A stretch of 64,000 nt of DNA, taken from Palsa-965 sp044448685 (GTDB lineage Bacteria; Bacteroidota; Bacteroidia; Palsa-965). Below the pieces are notes generated by a model, which was given only the letters and a program-made list of their open reading frames with translations, was not told the DNA's origin and did no database searches. Each line of letters opens with the position of its first letter. The first letter of the stretch is position 1. Where the stretch lies: positions 37,455 to 101,454 of the forward strand of contig JBIOHC010000009.1 in NCBI GenBank assembly GCA_044448685.1, written 5' to 3'. This document shows, piece by piece, positions 19,628 through 28,752 of this stretch. The position numbers and the translations under genes are program-made.

Positions 19628-21001
19628 TTAGAGTCCGTATTCGCTCACTAAATAAATCATTGCTGCCATGGAAGCTCCGCCCAGTTCTAGCTCTCTGCGG
19701 CTTACCATTGAGAATTTATCCTGAGGGGTATGATGGATATCGAAGTAGCGCTGAGGATCGGGAATCAGTTCCATAAGCGGTACATTCATCAGTTTGTTCA
19801 AAGGTTCTATATCTGAGCCTCCACCAGAGCCCGAAAAATCATACACACCATACGGCAAAAAGAGGGCTTGCCAGGAGCAGATGATTTTTTTCTTAGGTGC
19901 ATCCATTTCGGTCGAGAACCCACGGGGAGTGAATCCACCCCGGTCACTTTCAAGAGCCATGATATGTTTTTCATTTTTCTCCTGCGCAGCACGGGCATAC
20001 TCTTTTCCACCCCGCGTCCCATTCTCTTCATTCATAAACATCACCGCCCGTATGGTTCGTTTAGGGCTGATACCGAGTGCCCTGAAAATGCGTATCACTT
20101 CCATACTTTGTACAATACCGGTACCATCATCACTGGCTCCATCTCCGGTTTCCCAGGAGTCAAGATGTCCTCCGACATCTATTATCTGATCCGGGAATAC
20201 ACTGCCTTTCAGTTCGGCAATAACATTATAGGATTTTACATCCGGAAGTGTCTTGCAAGACTGCCTGAACCAAAAATGCATGCCGGGATCTTTTTTAAGT
20301 TCTGTACTCAGCAGTTCAGCACCGAGGGTGCTTATTGCGCAGCATGGAATCTGAGGGAAGCTGTCGTTATAATGCATGCTGCCTGTATGCGGGAAGTCGT
20401 TAATATCCGGAGTCATTGACCGGCACACGGTACCTATTGCACCGAACCGGGCAGCGCGTGAAGGTCCTGCCCAACGCTGATCGACAGCCCCGCCATAAGC
20501 CTCAAAGGTGGAGATAAGGGTCTTGTCAAATGAACGGTTGAAAAAGACAATTTTGCCTTCTATGCCTTGTTTACCTAAGGTATTCAGCTCATCAAGAGAT
20601 TTTACTTCCACAACCTGAGCATTGATACCCTGGGCCGGAGTGGACACAGAACCTCCGAGAGCACAAACGCTGACGGATACTGGTGCTGTTCCTTTATGCA
20701 TAAATCGGGCTTTCTCTTTTTCTCCCCTCACCCAGTGAGGTACCATGCATTCCTGCAGATACACCGTATCGGGATGGATTTTTTTTAGTGTTTCAAAACA
20801 AAAGCGCACAGCCTTTTCGGCCTGGGGCGATCCGGCAAGCCGTCCTCCGATTTTATTACTCAGGTAATCGAGGTTGGAATAACTCTGGCCATGAAGCAGG
20901 GCTTCGTCAAATAGGGAGCGTATCCGGATAGAGTCTTTGTTCTGGGCAGGGAGCATGGAAGAGATCAAAAGAAAAAAAAGAAAAAAAATATTCCGGTTCA
21001 T
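19628..21001 (-). CDS. M28-family zinc peptidase, exported
   Basis: The protein has 457 residues with a signal peptide (MNRNIFFLFFLLISSMLPAQ). The di-zinc M28 core has DVGGHLDSWETGDGASDDGTG (His and Asp ligands), MNEENGTRGGKEYA (Glu general base and ligand), an ESDRGGFTPRG segment and IHHTPQD near the end. A protease-associated-like insert precedes the core. The family includes carboxypeptidase Q-like and aminopeptidase enzymes; peptides in the periplasm or medium are the probable substrate. It lies downstream of the LptD-like gene with a 47-base gap that may hold a weak promoter. Confidence 0.9.
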   Translation of the reverse strand: MNRNIFFLFFLLISSMLPAQNKDSIRIRSLFDEALLHGQSYSNLDYLSNKIGGRLAGSPQAEKAVRFCFETLKKIHPDTVYLQECMVPHWVRGEKEKARFMHKGTAPVSVSVCALGGSVSTPAQGINAQVVEVKSLDELNTLGKQGIEGKIVFFNRSFDKTLISTFEAYGGAVDQRWAGPSRAARFGAIGTVCRSMTPDINDFPHTGSMHYNDSFPQIPCCAISTLGAELLSTELKKDPGMHFWFRQSCKTLPDVKSYNVIAELKGSVFPDQIIDVGGHLDSWETGDGASDDGTGIVQSMEVIRIFRALGISPKRTIRAVMFMNEENGTRGGKEYARAAQEKNEKHIMALESDRGGFTPRGFSTEMDAPKKKIICSWQALFLPYGVYDFSGSGGGSDIEPLNKLMNVPLMELIPDPQRYFDIHHTPQDKFSMVSRRELELGGASMAAMIYLVSEYGL

Positions 21002-21048
21002 GTAAAAACATTAAGTGGATGGTAAATATACGAATTGGACCCGTATCT

Positions 21049-23667
21049 CTAATTGGTATAATCATACCATTCTTTCTTGCGGCTGAGCTTGAGGTCCTGA
21101 AGAAGGGCAGATTTAACTTTCAGATCCAGACTATAACTCTGGCGGGGACCTATCGGTATCCAGTTGAAGCTCATATCCCAGCAATGCAAGTCGCGGTGCA
21201 CATTGATATTAGTGTACGCAATACTCTGTTTAACCAGGTCATAACCTGTATTGAAACCTATTTTCCATTTGGGTGTCAGGTTGAAATCGCCGGTAAAGCG
21301 AATTGTCTGGGTGATAACATCGGTGATCACAGGTTTGGTATAATAATCGGCAATGAAAACAGGGTAGGTAGGATCAGGTCGCCCCGTCCGGCTGTAATTG
21401 ATGGAATATTGAATGTTAAGTGTCCATTTCAGGTTGAAATCAACATAATCCTCCGGATGTTTCAGGATGTTTTCTCTTTCTTCCCGGCTCCCCTTATCTG
21501 TTTTTTTCACGGGTTCGGGTTTTTTCCTGCTTTTGAAACTTGTTCCAACCGACATGTTCGCATTCGTGAGCCTTGCAATACGGTCATTGTGATTAATTTC
21601 AAATTTTTCAATGTCCGCTCCGTCGGCTCCCATCAGATACGGATCAAGAGTTGTAGTGCCTGCGATTGTGACGGGATTGTTTATTTTTTTAAAAAGAATT
21701 GTCGAAGCATTGATTGAAATAACTGACCATTTGAAATGAGGAGCGGCAGCATTGTAAGAACTGTTGATGGCCACGTTGTCCAATATAGATGCATAGCGGA
21801 AAGGATCTTTGGCTGTATCCGATCTTGCTTTCAGCTTAGCTTCCAGACTGTTAGTAAGGCCGAAAGCAACCGCCTCCTGCAGCCCTGAAGGGGGAAGGCC
21901 GAAAAGGGAGGAAGGGAAGACGCTGTAGGTGCTGTACTGACCTGCTGTGTTGGTTTGTACATTTTTATAATAGCCATATTTATTCTCTGAGAAATCAGGA
22001 CGGTAAACGAACGATACGGTAGGTGTGATAATATGCTGGATTGCTTTTACATTGCCATGTTTAAACAAAAAGCGTCCATAAAATTTGGTGGTGAGGCCGG
22101 CAGAGAATACATAATCGACCTCATTCTTCAGAGCCAGGCTTGTATCTGTTTTGACTATGGCAGAGTCTTTAATGAGTGCATACTTTTTATTGATTGCAGT
22201 GGAATACAAATTATCTGTTATTGTCAGATTAGGGTTCAGGCTTATATAGTTCAGACTGTTCAGTATTCGGCTGCGGGTATGGAGGTGGCTGCGCAGGGTG
22301 GTGGTGATGGGAATGACCGTATGTATTCCATTCTGAAGCTTCTTTTCAAACGCACCTTTCAGAAATGTTGAATCACCTGAATGGTAATCATTACGAAGGT
22401 CAACAGTAGCGCTCAAACCTATTTTGTCGTACCATTTTTCTCCAATTGTATTGTTTGACTTAAAAGGGTTAATCCTGTTCATGGTCAGGACAATGTCCGG
22501 CAGACTTAAATCGACCGTATGATTATGACTGTTCTGGGTATGTCTGAGATTGGCACTGATGCTGAAAGGTGTACCCAGGAAATTTTTGCTCCAGGAGATA
22601 TTGGATTGCAATGTATTAGCCAGATACTCAGCCGGGCGAATGGCATTGATAGAGTTGTAGTTGGATGTTCCGGCATTGACGGATGCCGTGAAACGGATGG
22701 AGGGATTAGCGAGGGGATCCTGCGTATGTGTCCAGTTGATGTGATAATCGTCCTCATTGATGTTATAGGTTGTTCCGGTTTGTATTATGTTGCGGGCATA
22801 AATGAGACCCACCATCCCTGAATATTGATACCGTACCCTGTAGTTGCTCTCTGTTTTGAGCTGATAGCTTCCGTGTGAATATATATCTCCTTTCAGGGCC
22901 AGGTCAAACTTGTCACTCAGCCCGAAATAATACCCTCCGTTTTGAAGATAAAAGCCCTGGGTGACAGATTCCCCGTAAGTGGGGAGTATGATTCCACTTG
23001 AACGCCCTCTTTTATTCGGGAAGAAGACAAATGGAACCGTCAGAGGGGTATTGATTCCCATGACCTGTAAGGTGGCTGGTCCGGTAATAATTTTATCATC
23101 GGCAATAACTTTCAGTTTTTTGGCATGGATGGCAAAGTGCGGATCGTCCAGCACACAGGTGGAATAACGTCCGTCAGAGATAAAGTAAGTACTTGTGGAG
23201 TCTTTTTTAACCGCTTCGCCTAATATTTTGCCATCACCTTCCTGGGTCGTTATTTCGTAAATTTTACCCTTCTTCGTTTCAGTATTGTATTTTATTTTAC
23301 GTGCCGTAAATGATTTCGCTCCTTCTTTTACAACCGGTTTGCCGACCAATACACGGTTACTGTCCATTTTCCCTTCAGCTACGATGATATGTGTTTTAAA
23401 ATTAACCTCCATATAGGCTGCATGAATTGTAGTTGACTCATAATCAACCACTGCGTCCCCATATAGATAAACCTTCTGACTGTCGAGAGCCAGGATGATG
23501 GAATCCTTGGCACTGTAATGCACCTTGGATTTCAAGGAGTTATCAGCTTCGGCGACATGGTTGGTATCTGTCTTTTCCTTATCTTTGGAATAGAAAGGCC
23601 TTGCAACTGTCTGCAAGGCAGTTATTAACAAGCAAAAGATGAAAAATAGTCTGACGTGTACTCTCAA
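21049..23667 (-). CDS. LptD-like outer-membrane LPS assembly protein
   Basis: From TTG 23667 the protein has 872 residues. An OstA/LptA-like beta-jellyroll (VYLYGDAVVDYESTTIHAAY) leads into a long beta-barrel with FPNKRGRSSGIILPTYGES and many alternating strands; the last residues are KKEWYDYTN. This is the architecture of the translocon that inserts LPS in the outer membrane. The frame is open to an ATG at 23745, giving 898 residues. However, the signal peptide begins only at residue 27 of that version (LRVHVRLFFIFCLLITAL), and a -7 promoter box sits inside the extra stretch. I therefore prefer the TTG start. Confidence 0.85.
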   Translation of the reverse strand: MRVHVRLFFIFCLLITALQTVARPFYSKDKEKTDTNHVAEADNSLKSKVHYSAKDSIILALDSQKVYLYGDAVVDYESTTIHAAYMEVNFKTHIIVAEGKMDSNRVLVGKPVVKEGAKSFTARKIKYNTETKKGKIYEITTQEGDGKILGEAVKKDSTSTYFISDGRYSTCVLDDPHFAIHAKKLKVIADDKIITGPATLQVMGINTPLTVPFVFFPNKRGRSSGIILPTYGESVTQGFYLQNGGYYFGLSDKFDLALKGDIYSHGSYQLKTESNYRVRYQYSGMVGLIYARNIIQTGTTYNINEDDYHINWTHTQDPLANPSIRFTASVNAGTSNYNSINAIRPAEYLANTLQSNISWSKNFLGTPFSISANLRHTQNSHNHTVDLSLPDIVLTMNRINPFKSNNTIGEKWYDKIGLSATVDLRNDYHSGDSTFLKGAFEKKLQNGIHTVIPITTTLRSHLHTRSRILNSLNYISLNPNLTITDNLYSTAINKKYALIKDSAIVKTDTSLALKNEVDYVFSAGLTTKFYGRFLFKHGNVKAIQHIITPTVSFVYRPDFSENKYGYYKNVQTNTAGQYSTYSVFPSSLFGLPPSGLQEAVAFGLTNSLEAKLKARSDTAKDPFRYASILDNVAINSSYNAAAPHFKWSVISINASTILFKKINNPVTIAGTTTLDPYLMGADGADIEKFEINHNDRIARLTNANMSVGTSFKSRKKPEPVKKTDKGSREERENILKHPEDYVDFNLKWTLNIQYSINYSRTGRPDPTYPVFIADYYTKPVITDVITQTIRFTGDFNLTPKWKIGFNTGYDLVKQSIAYTNINVHRDLHCWDMSFNWIPIGPRQSYSLDLKVKSALLQDLKLSRKKEWYDYTN

Positions 23668-23715
23668 ATCCGGACTGTTGGTGATAAATTTGCTTAAAAT
23701 CTGATAATCAAGGCC

Positions 23716-23723
23716 CAAAACTA
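23716..23723 (-). promoter_or_regulatory. Candidate -7 promoter box for the LptD-like gene
   Basis: The minus strand reads TAGTTTTG, an exact match to the Bacteroidota -7 consensus TAnnTTTG. No TTG element is found 19-21 bases upstream, so this is a partial promoter. It lies about 50 bases before the TTG start and inside the longer ORF, which supports the shorter start. Confidence 0.3.
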
Positions 23724-23768
23724 AATAAAATCCTGTATTTTTCATTGTACCTTGTTAGAACACCAAAC

Positions 23769-25106
23769 GTGAAAAAAGCCTTTCTGCTATCATTCATCTT
23801 CTCTCTTTTTCTCCATTCCTTCGCCTGCCCTCCAATAATTAAGCCAGGAGAAGTTAAAAATATTGGCAAAGATCTGAAGGTCAAAACTGTTGTGATTGAT
23901 GCCGGCCATGGAGGCAAGGATCCGGGTTGCCATGGCGATTTGTACAAAGAAAAGGATATTGCACTTTCGGTTGCTCTCAAGCTTGGAAAATATATTGAGG
24001 ATAATTTCAAAGATGTGAAGGTTATTTTTACCCGAAAAACGGACGTTTTTGTTGAGTTAAATGAAAGGGCTGCCATTGCCAACCGGAATAATGCCGATCT
24101 CTTTATCTGTGTTCATTGTAATTCTGCCTGTGTTTATGATAAAAAGACGCATAAGGATATATGTAATGAAGATGCACATGGTTCGGAAACATATGTGATG
24201 GGCCCCAGCAAAGATGCCGGCAACCTGGAAATTACAAAAAGAGAGAATAAAAGTATTTTACTTGAAGATGATTATAAGAAAAATTATGACGGGTTTGATC
24301 CTACTTCTGATGAGGCGAATATCCTGTTTACCATGTATCAGAATGTATTCAGGAATCAAAGTCTGAGCCTAGCCAGTAAAATCCAGGAGTGTTACAAGCA
24401 AAAGGCGGGAAGAAATGATAAGGGGGTTCAGCAGGCTGGTTTTCTGGTGCTATGGAAAACGGCCATGCCCAGTCTACTTACAGAAATAGGCTTTCTTACC
24501 AACCATAAAGAGGAAAAATTCCTTGGATCTGAAAAAGGTCAGAGTTTTATGGCCTCCTCTATTTTCAGGGCTTTCCGTTTGTATAAGAATGAAGTTGAAG
24601 GAACTACCGTCAAATACAATGACGAATTTGAAAAGGCGGAACCCTATAATGCGGAGAAAGAGGAAAAAGCTGAGAAGGCCGAAAAGAAAGCCCGGGAATT
24701 AGCTGAAAAAGAAGCCATTAAGGCAGAAGATAAACAGGATTCGGGTAGTTCAAAGACTGTATTGCCAAAGGAAGAAAAGAAAGAATCCACTCCGGATGAT
24801 AAGTACAACAAACATAATTATGCCCCGGGTCATGGAAATGAAGAAACAAAAGCCGGGGAAGGATCAGAGCAGGTCCTTGTTTACAAAGTTATTTTTTATG
24901 CTTCGGATAAGAAGCTTGGAATGGATGATCCTAAATTCGACGGAATTAATCAGATAGAATGCTATGAAGAAGGAGGGCGGTTTAAATATACCTCCGGAGC
25001 TTTTGAAAAAATGAATGATGCTGCCAAATGCCAGAATGAACTGCGGAAGAAAGGCTATAAAGATGCATTTGTAACAGGTTTCCGGAACGGGAAACGGGTG
25101 AAATAA
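23769..25106 (+). CDS. N-acetylmuramoyl-L-alanine amidase (Amidase_3/AmiC type), exported
   Basis: From GTG 23769 the protein has 445 residues and begins with a signal peptide (KKAFLLSFIFSLFLHSFACP). The frame opens 24 bases earlier, but those residues spoil the signal. The zinc amidase domain shows VVIDAGHGGKDPGC (His ligand), YKEKDIALSVALKLG (Glu ligand), FICVHCNSA (His ligand) and the catalytic Glu in LLTEIGFLTNHKEE. A Lys/Glu-rich linker near residues 290-360 leads to a SPOR-like C-terminal domain (FKYTSGAFEKMNDAAKCQNE). It cuts the peptide from the glycan strand during cell separation. Confidence 0.92.
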   Translation: MKKAFLLSFIFSLFLHSFACPPIIKPGEVKNIGKDLKVKTVVIDAGHGGKDPGCHGDLYKEKDIALSVALKLGKYIEDNFKDVKVIFTRKTDVFVELNERAAIANRNNADLFICVHCNSACVYDKKTHKDICNEDAHGSETYVMGPSKDAGNLEITKRENKSILLEDDYKKNYDGFDPTSDEANILFTMYQNVFRNQSLSLASKIQECYKQKAGRNDKGVQQAGFLVLWKTAMPSLLTEIGFLTNHKEEKFLGSEKGQSFMASSIFRAFRLYKNEVEGTTVKYNDEFEKAEPYNAEKEEKAEKAEKKARELAEKEAIKAEDKQDSGSSKTVLPKEEKKESTPDDKYNKHNYAPGHGNEETKAGEGSEQVLVYKVIFYASDKKLGMDDPKFDGINQIECYEEGGRFKYTSGAFEKMNDAAKCQNELRKKGYKDAFVTGFRNGKRVK

Positions 25107-25111
25107 AATAG

Positions 25112-25119
25112 TAACTTTG
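25112..25119 (+). promoter_or_regulatory. Candidate -7 promoter box before the MlaD-like gene
   Basis: TAACTTTG matches the Bacteroidota -7 consensus TAnnTTTG exactly and lies 21 bases before the GTG start, just after the amidase stop. No clear TTG element is seen about 20 bases upstream, so support is partial. Confidence 0.35.
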
Positions 25120-25140
25120 GCGCGCATTAACCCTTGAGCT

Positions 25141-26166
25141 GTGGCTTTGAAGATTTCAAAAGAAGTTAGAACCGGTATTGTCGTCCTGATTGCTATCGGG
25201 GTTTTTATATATGGCTTTAATATTCTGAAAGGCCGTAACCTGTTTTCGAGGACCTACCGTCTCTATGCCGTTTACCATAATATTGACGGGCTTGCTCCTA
25301 CAAACCCGGTACAGATTAATGGATACAAGGTCGGTACCGTTAAGGATATGGATCTGCTTCCTGATCATTCGGGCAGAATCCTTGTCGAGCTGGTTATTAC
25401 TGAACATGATCTCAAAATTGCCAAAGGTTCTGTTGCTGAAATCGTAAGTCTTGATTTACTTGGCACCAAGGCTGTCAGCATAAAGATGAGAGATACTTCA
25501 GGAGTGAAAGGACTGAACGGTTATTACCAGGATAAAGACACCTTAAACGGTCAGGTTCAGGAAGGGCTTAAAGAGGGAGTTACCCGTACCCTGGCACCCC
25601 TCCAGGTTAAAGCGAAGGAACTCCTTAATTCCATTGATTCGGTGATGGAAATCGTGACAATCGTGCTGAACAAAGATGCCCGCAGTAACCTGAGTAAAAG
25701 TTTCGCGCATATTACTGCAGCAATGGCCTCCCTGGAAAAAACTTCACTGAGGCTTGATACCCTGGTCCGTACTGAAAAATCACGTATTCATATGATCTTT
25801 GTTAATATCGATCACATTTCTTCTGTTCTGAGTGAAAATGCCGACAAGCTGAGCCATATTATCAAGAATCTGGATAATGTAAGCGACAGCCTTGCGAAAG
25901 CCAAAATAACATCTACCATCAACAATGCCAACAGTGCTCTGGCACATGCTGCGTCTGTACTTGACAAAGTGAACAAAGGGGAAGGCTCCCTGGGTCTGCT
26001 CGTAAATGACAAGCGGTTATACAACCACCTCGATTCAGCTTCTGTTGATCTGGATAAACTCTTCATTGACCTGAACGCTAATCCGGGCCGTTATGTACAT
26101 TTATCTCTCTTTGGAGGAAAGGAAAAGAAAAAGAAGAAAAAGAAAGTGCCTCCACCTGTTAACTAA
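25141..26166 (+). CDS. MCE/MlaD-family lipid-transport protein
   Basis: The protein has 341 residues and starts with GTG. One N-terminal transmembrane helix (residues about 11-27) is followed by the MCE domain (HNIDGLAPTNPVQINGYKVG, about residues 42-62). Helical segments rich in Asn, Ala and Ser occupy residues 140-300, and a Lys-rich tail (KEKKKKKKKVPPP) ends it. MlaD-type proteins are the periplasmic substrate-binding parts of phospholipid transporters between the two membranes. The usual MlaE permease and MlaF ATPase genes are not next to it here. It is followed after 5 bases by the Fe-S protein gene. Confidence 0.88.
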   Translation: MALKISKEVRTGIVVLIAIGVFIYGFNILKGRNLFSRTYRLYAVYHNIDGLAPTNPVQINGYKVGTVKDMDLLPDHSGRILVELVITEHDLKIAKGSVAEIVSLDLLGTKAVSIKMRDTSGVKGLNGYYQDKDTLNGQVQEGLKEGVTRTLAPLQVKAKELLNSIDSVMEIVTIVLNKDARSNLSKSFAHITAAMASLEKTSLRLDTLVRTEKSRIHMIFVNIDHISSVLSENADKLSHIIKNLDNVSDSLAKAKITSTINNANSALAHAASVLDKVNKGEGSLGLLVNDKRLYNHLDSASVDLDKLFIDLNANPGRYVHLSLFGGKEKKKKKKKVPPPVN

Positions 26167-26171
26167 GTGAT

Positions 26172-27482
26172 ATGGGTATTCAGAATGTAATCTTCCTCTT
26201 GCTCCTCATTGGTGCCATAGCGCTCTTCACCCGGAATGTGCGTAAGGTGATCCGGAATATACGGTTGGGGAAGGATACAGATCGCAGCGACAATCCTCCT
26301 GAACGCTGGAAAACAATGACCCTGGTTGCGTTGGGTCAAAGCAAAATGCTTAGCAGACCAATACCGGCCATACTGCATATCCTGGTCTATATTGGTTTTG
26401 TGCTCATCAACATTGAAGTTGTGGAGATGCTTGTAGACGGGTCTTTAGGAACCCACCGTTTCCTTTCCTTTCTCGGACCACTCTATGGTTATCTGATTGC
26501 CTTTTTTGAAATTCTGGCATTCCTGGTCACATTCGGATGTGCCATGTTTCTGATCCGGAGGAATATTGTCAGGATCAAACGATTCATAAGTAAGGATCTG
26601 AACGGCTGGCCGCGCACGGATGCCAATATTATTTTGTGTACAGAAATCCTCCTCATGTCTGCACTGTTCATTATGAATGCCGCCGACCAAAGTCTCCAGA
26701 CAAGAGGATACGGACATTATGAAAAAGCAGGGTTGTTTCCTGTAAGCTCTTTATTCCTTCCTGCTTTCAGCGCGATGAGTGACGGCGCACTGGTGATCCT
26801 GGAACGGTCCTGCTGGTGGTTTCACATCATCGGAATACTTGGTTTTCTGAACTACCTAGTAGTTTCCAAGCATTTCCACATCCTGCTTGCATTCCCGAAT
26901 GTATATTACTCCAACCTTAAACCCAAAGGTCAGTTTTCCAATCTGGCTTCTGTTACCAACGAAGTAAAAGCCATGCTTGATCCTTCCTTTGTTACAGAAC
27001 CGGCCACAGCGGATCAGCCTTTGCGTTTTGGAGCCAGGGATGTGAATGATTTGAGCTGGAAGCAACTCCTGGATGCTTATACATGTACCGAATGCGGGCG
27101 CTGTACTTCATCCTGCCCTGCCAACCAGACCGGTAAATTGCTATCTCCTCGCAAAATCATGATGGATACCCGGGACCGCCTGACAGTTTATGGTCAGAAT
27201 CTGGATCAGAACGGAGCCTTTAAAGAGGATGGCAAAGCCTTGCTGGGCGATTATATAACGGCTGAGGAATTATGGGCCTGTACTTCCTGTAATGCATGTG
27301 TACAGGAATGTCCTGTCAATATTGATCCATTATCCATTATCATGGATCTTCGCCGTTTCCTTGTCATGGAGCAAAGTGCAGCACCGGCAGGTCTTAACCT
27401 GATGTTTACCAATATAGAAAATAATGGTGCCCCCTGGCAGTTTTCTCCGGCCGACCGGTTGAACTGGGCCAGTGAAGCCTGA
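26172..27482 (+). CDS. Membrane-bound (Fe-S) oxidoreductase, heterodisulfide-reductase-like electron carrier
   Basis: The protein has 436 residues. The N-terminal part has about five membrane helices (for example residues 5-20, 60-80 and 100-125). The C-terminal part has two 4Fe-4S motifs: CTECGRCTSSCP near residue 304 and CTSCNACVQECP near 374. This arrangement resembles a fused HdrE/NarI-like membrane domain with an HdrC-like ferredoxin domain. It probably passes electrons between the quinone pool and the CCG-domain protein encoded at 27932. The electron donor and the reduced substrate cannot be read from the sequence. Confidence 0.85.
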   Translation: MGIQNVIFLLLLIGAIALFTRNVRKVIRNIRLGKDTDRSDNPPERWKTMTLVALGQSKMLSRPIPAILHILVYIGFVLINIEVVEMLVDGSLGTHRFLSFLGPLYGYLIAFFEILAFLVTFGCAMFLIRRNIVRIKRFISKDLNGWPRTDANIILCTEILLMSALFIMNAADQSLQTRGYGHYEKAGLFPVSSLFLPAFSAMSDGALVILERSCWWFHIIGILGFLNYLVVSKHFHILLAFPNVYYSNLKPKGQFSNLASVTNEVKAMLDPSFVTEPATADQPLRFGARDVNDLSWKQLLDAYTCTECGRCTSSCPANQTGKLLSPRKIMMDTRDRLTVYGQNLDQNGAFKEDGKALLGDYITAEELWACTSCNACVQECPVNIDPLSIIMDLRRFLVMEQSAAPAGLNLMFTNIENNGAPWQFSPADRLNWASEA

Positions 27483-27512
27483 TCAGTTATTTAACCATTA
27501 ATATCGCCTCTC

Positions 27513-27926
27513 ATGACCCTGCAGGAAAAAGAAGAAAATGGTAAAAAAATCAGTCCGGTATTGCCCGGGCATGTTAAGAATTTTCTCATAGATATTGATG
27601 GTACTGTTGGGGAAGACATTCCCAATGAAGAACCCGAACGAATGGTTGATGCGGCCATTTATCCGGATGCGCTTCAAAAGGTAAATCAGTGGTTTGAGGA
27701 AGGGCATATTATCACCTTTTTTACATCCCGTACGGAAGCCCACAGAGTGGTGACAGAAGCCTGGCTTAAAAAGAACGGTTTTCTGTATCATGGGCTCTTG
27801 ATGGGAAAACCCAGGGGCGGTAATTATCATTGGATTGATAATCATATGGTACGTGCTACACGTTTTACTGGTAAGTTCACCGATCTGATTGAAAAGAATA
27901 CGAATATTCAGGTTTTTGAAGAATAG
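27513..27926 (+). CDS. Small HAD-like hydrolase
   Basis: The protein has 137 residues. FLIDIDGTVGED gives the DxDGT nucleophile motif. FFTSRTEAHRVVTEAW supplies motif II with its Thr/Ser, and HWIDNHM is a possible motif III. It is about the smallest length for a HAD domain and has no obvious cap. Similar Bacteroidota proteins are sometimes labelled phosphoheptose isomerase, which nothing here supports. It is wedged between the two halves of an Fe-S oxidoreductase (30 bases and 5 bases away), so it is very likely in their operon, but its role there is unknown. Confidence 0.75.
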   Translation: MTLQEKEENGKKISPVLPGHVKNFLIDIDGTVGEDIPNEEPERMVDAAIYPDALQKVNQWFEEGHIITFFTSRTEAHRVVTEAWLKKNGFLYHGLLMGKPRGGNYHWIDNHMVRATRFTGKFTDLIEKNTNIQVFEE

Positions 27927-27931
27927 CTAAT

Positions 27932-28723
27932 ATGGATCAACAACTTTCAGTACCGACTATGGCTGAATTTGCCGCACGTGGAGAAGCTCCCGAGATTCTT
28001 TTCTGGGTGGGCTGTGCAGGCAGTTTTGATGACAGAGCCAAAAAAATCACAAAGGCTATCGTACGCATTCTGAATCATGTGGGTATTAAATTCGCTGTAC
28101 TTGGAACGGAAGAAACCTGCAGTGGCGATCCTGCCAAAAGAGGAGGCAATGAGTTTTTGTTCCAGATGCAGGCAATGAACGCCATTACCGTATTGAACGG
28201 GTACGGGGTAAAAAAGATTGTAACTGCCTGCCCGCATTGCTTCAATACCCTTAAAAATGAGTATCCGTCGCTGGGCGGGACATACGAGGTGATACATCAT
28301 ACCCAGCTTATGCAACAGCTGCTCGACAGCGGGAAGCTAAGTGTAAAAGGAGGAGCCTGGAAAGGCAAGACCCTCACCTTTCATGATCCCTGTTACCTTG
28401 GACGGGCCAATGAAGTTTATGAAGCTCCCCGTGAAGTGCTGGAAAAACTGGAAGCGGAACTGGTTGAAATGAAGAGAAGCAAGGCCAAAGGTTTTTGCTG
28501 CGGTGCCGGTGGGGCACAAATGTTTAAAGATGCGGAAAAAGGCAATAAGGAAGTGAATATAGAACGCAGTGAAGAAGCCCTGGCATTGAATCCTCAGGTT
28601 ATTGCAACAGCCTGTCCATTCTGTATGACAATGATGACAGACGGGGTTAAACATTTTAATAAAGAAGGCCAGACCAAGGTATTGGATGTGGCTGAATTGA
28701 TTGCCCAGGCCAACGACTTATAG
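27932..28723 (+). CDS. CCG-domain (Fe-S) protein, HdrB/LldE-like
   Basis: The protein has 263 residues with two cysteine-rich CCG modules: FWVGCAGSFD ... EETCSGDPAKR ... TACPHCFNTLKNEYP in the first half, and HDPCYLGR ... GFCCGAGGAQMF ... TACPFCMTMMTDG in the second. These bind the noncubane clusters of heterodisulfide-reductase B-type subunits and of lactate utilisation proteins. Together with the membrane protein at 26172 it would form a two-subunit oxidoreductase. It follows the HAD-like gene after 5 bases. Confidence 0.88.
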   Translation: MDQQLSVPTMAEFAARGEAPEILFWVGCAGSFDDRAKKITKAIVRILNHVGIKFAVLGTEETCSGDPAKRGGNEFLFQMQAMNAITVLNGYGVKKIVTACPHCFNTLKNEYPSLGGTYEVIHHTQLMQQLLDSGKLSVKGGAWKGKTLTFHDPCYLGRANEVYEAPREVLEKLEAELVEMKRSKAKGFCCGAGGAQMFKDAEKGNKEVNIERSEEALALNPQVIATACPFCMTMMTDGVKHFNKEGQTKVLDVAELIAQANDL

Positions 28724-28752
28724 AATATATTGTGATATTCAATATAAAAAAC

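Noticed and set aside
21019..21717. 232-residue plus-strand ORF
   Set aside because: Antisense to the LptD-like barrel; no motif, and the opposite frame is clearly coding.
27513..27926. Phosphoheptose isomerase annotation
   Set aside because: No SIS-domain motif is present. The DxDGT motif marks a HAD-like protein.
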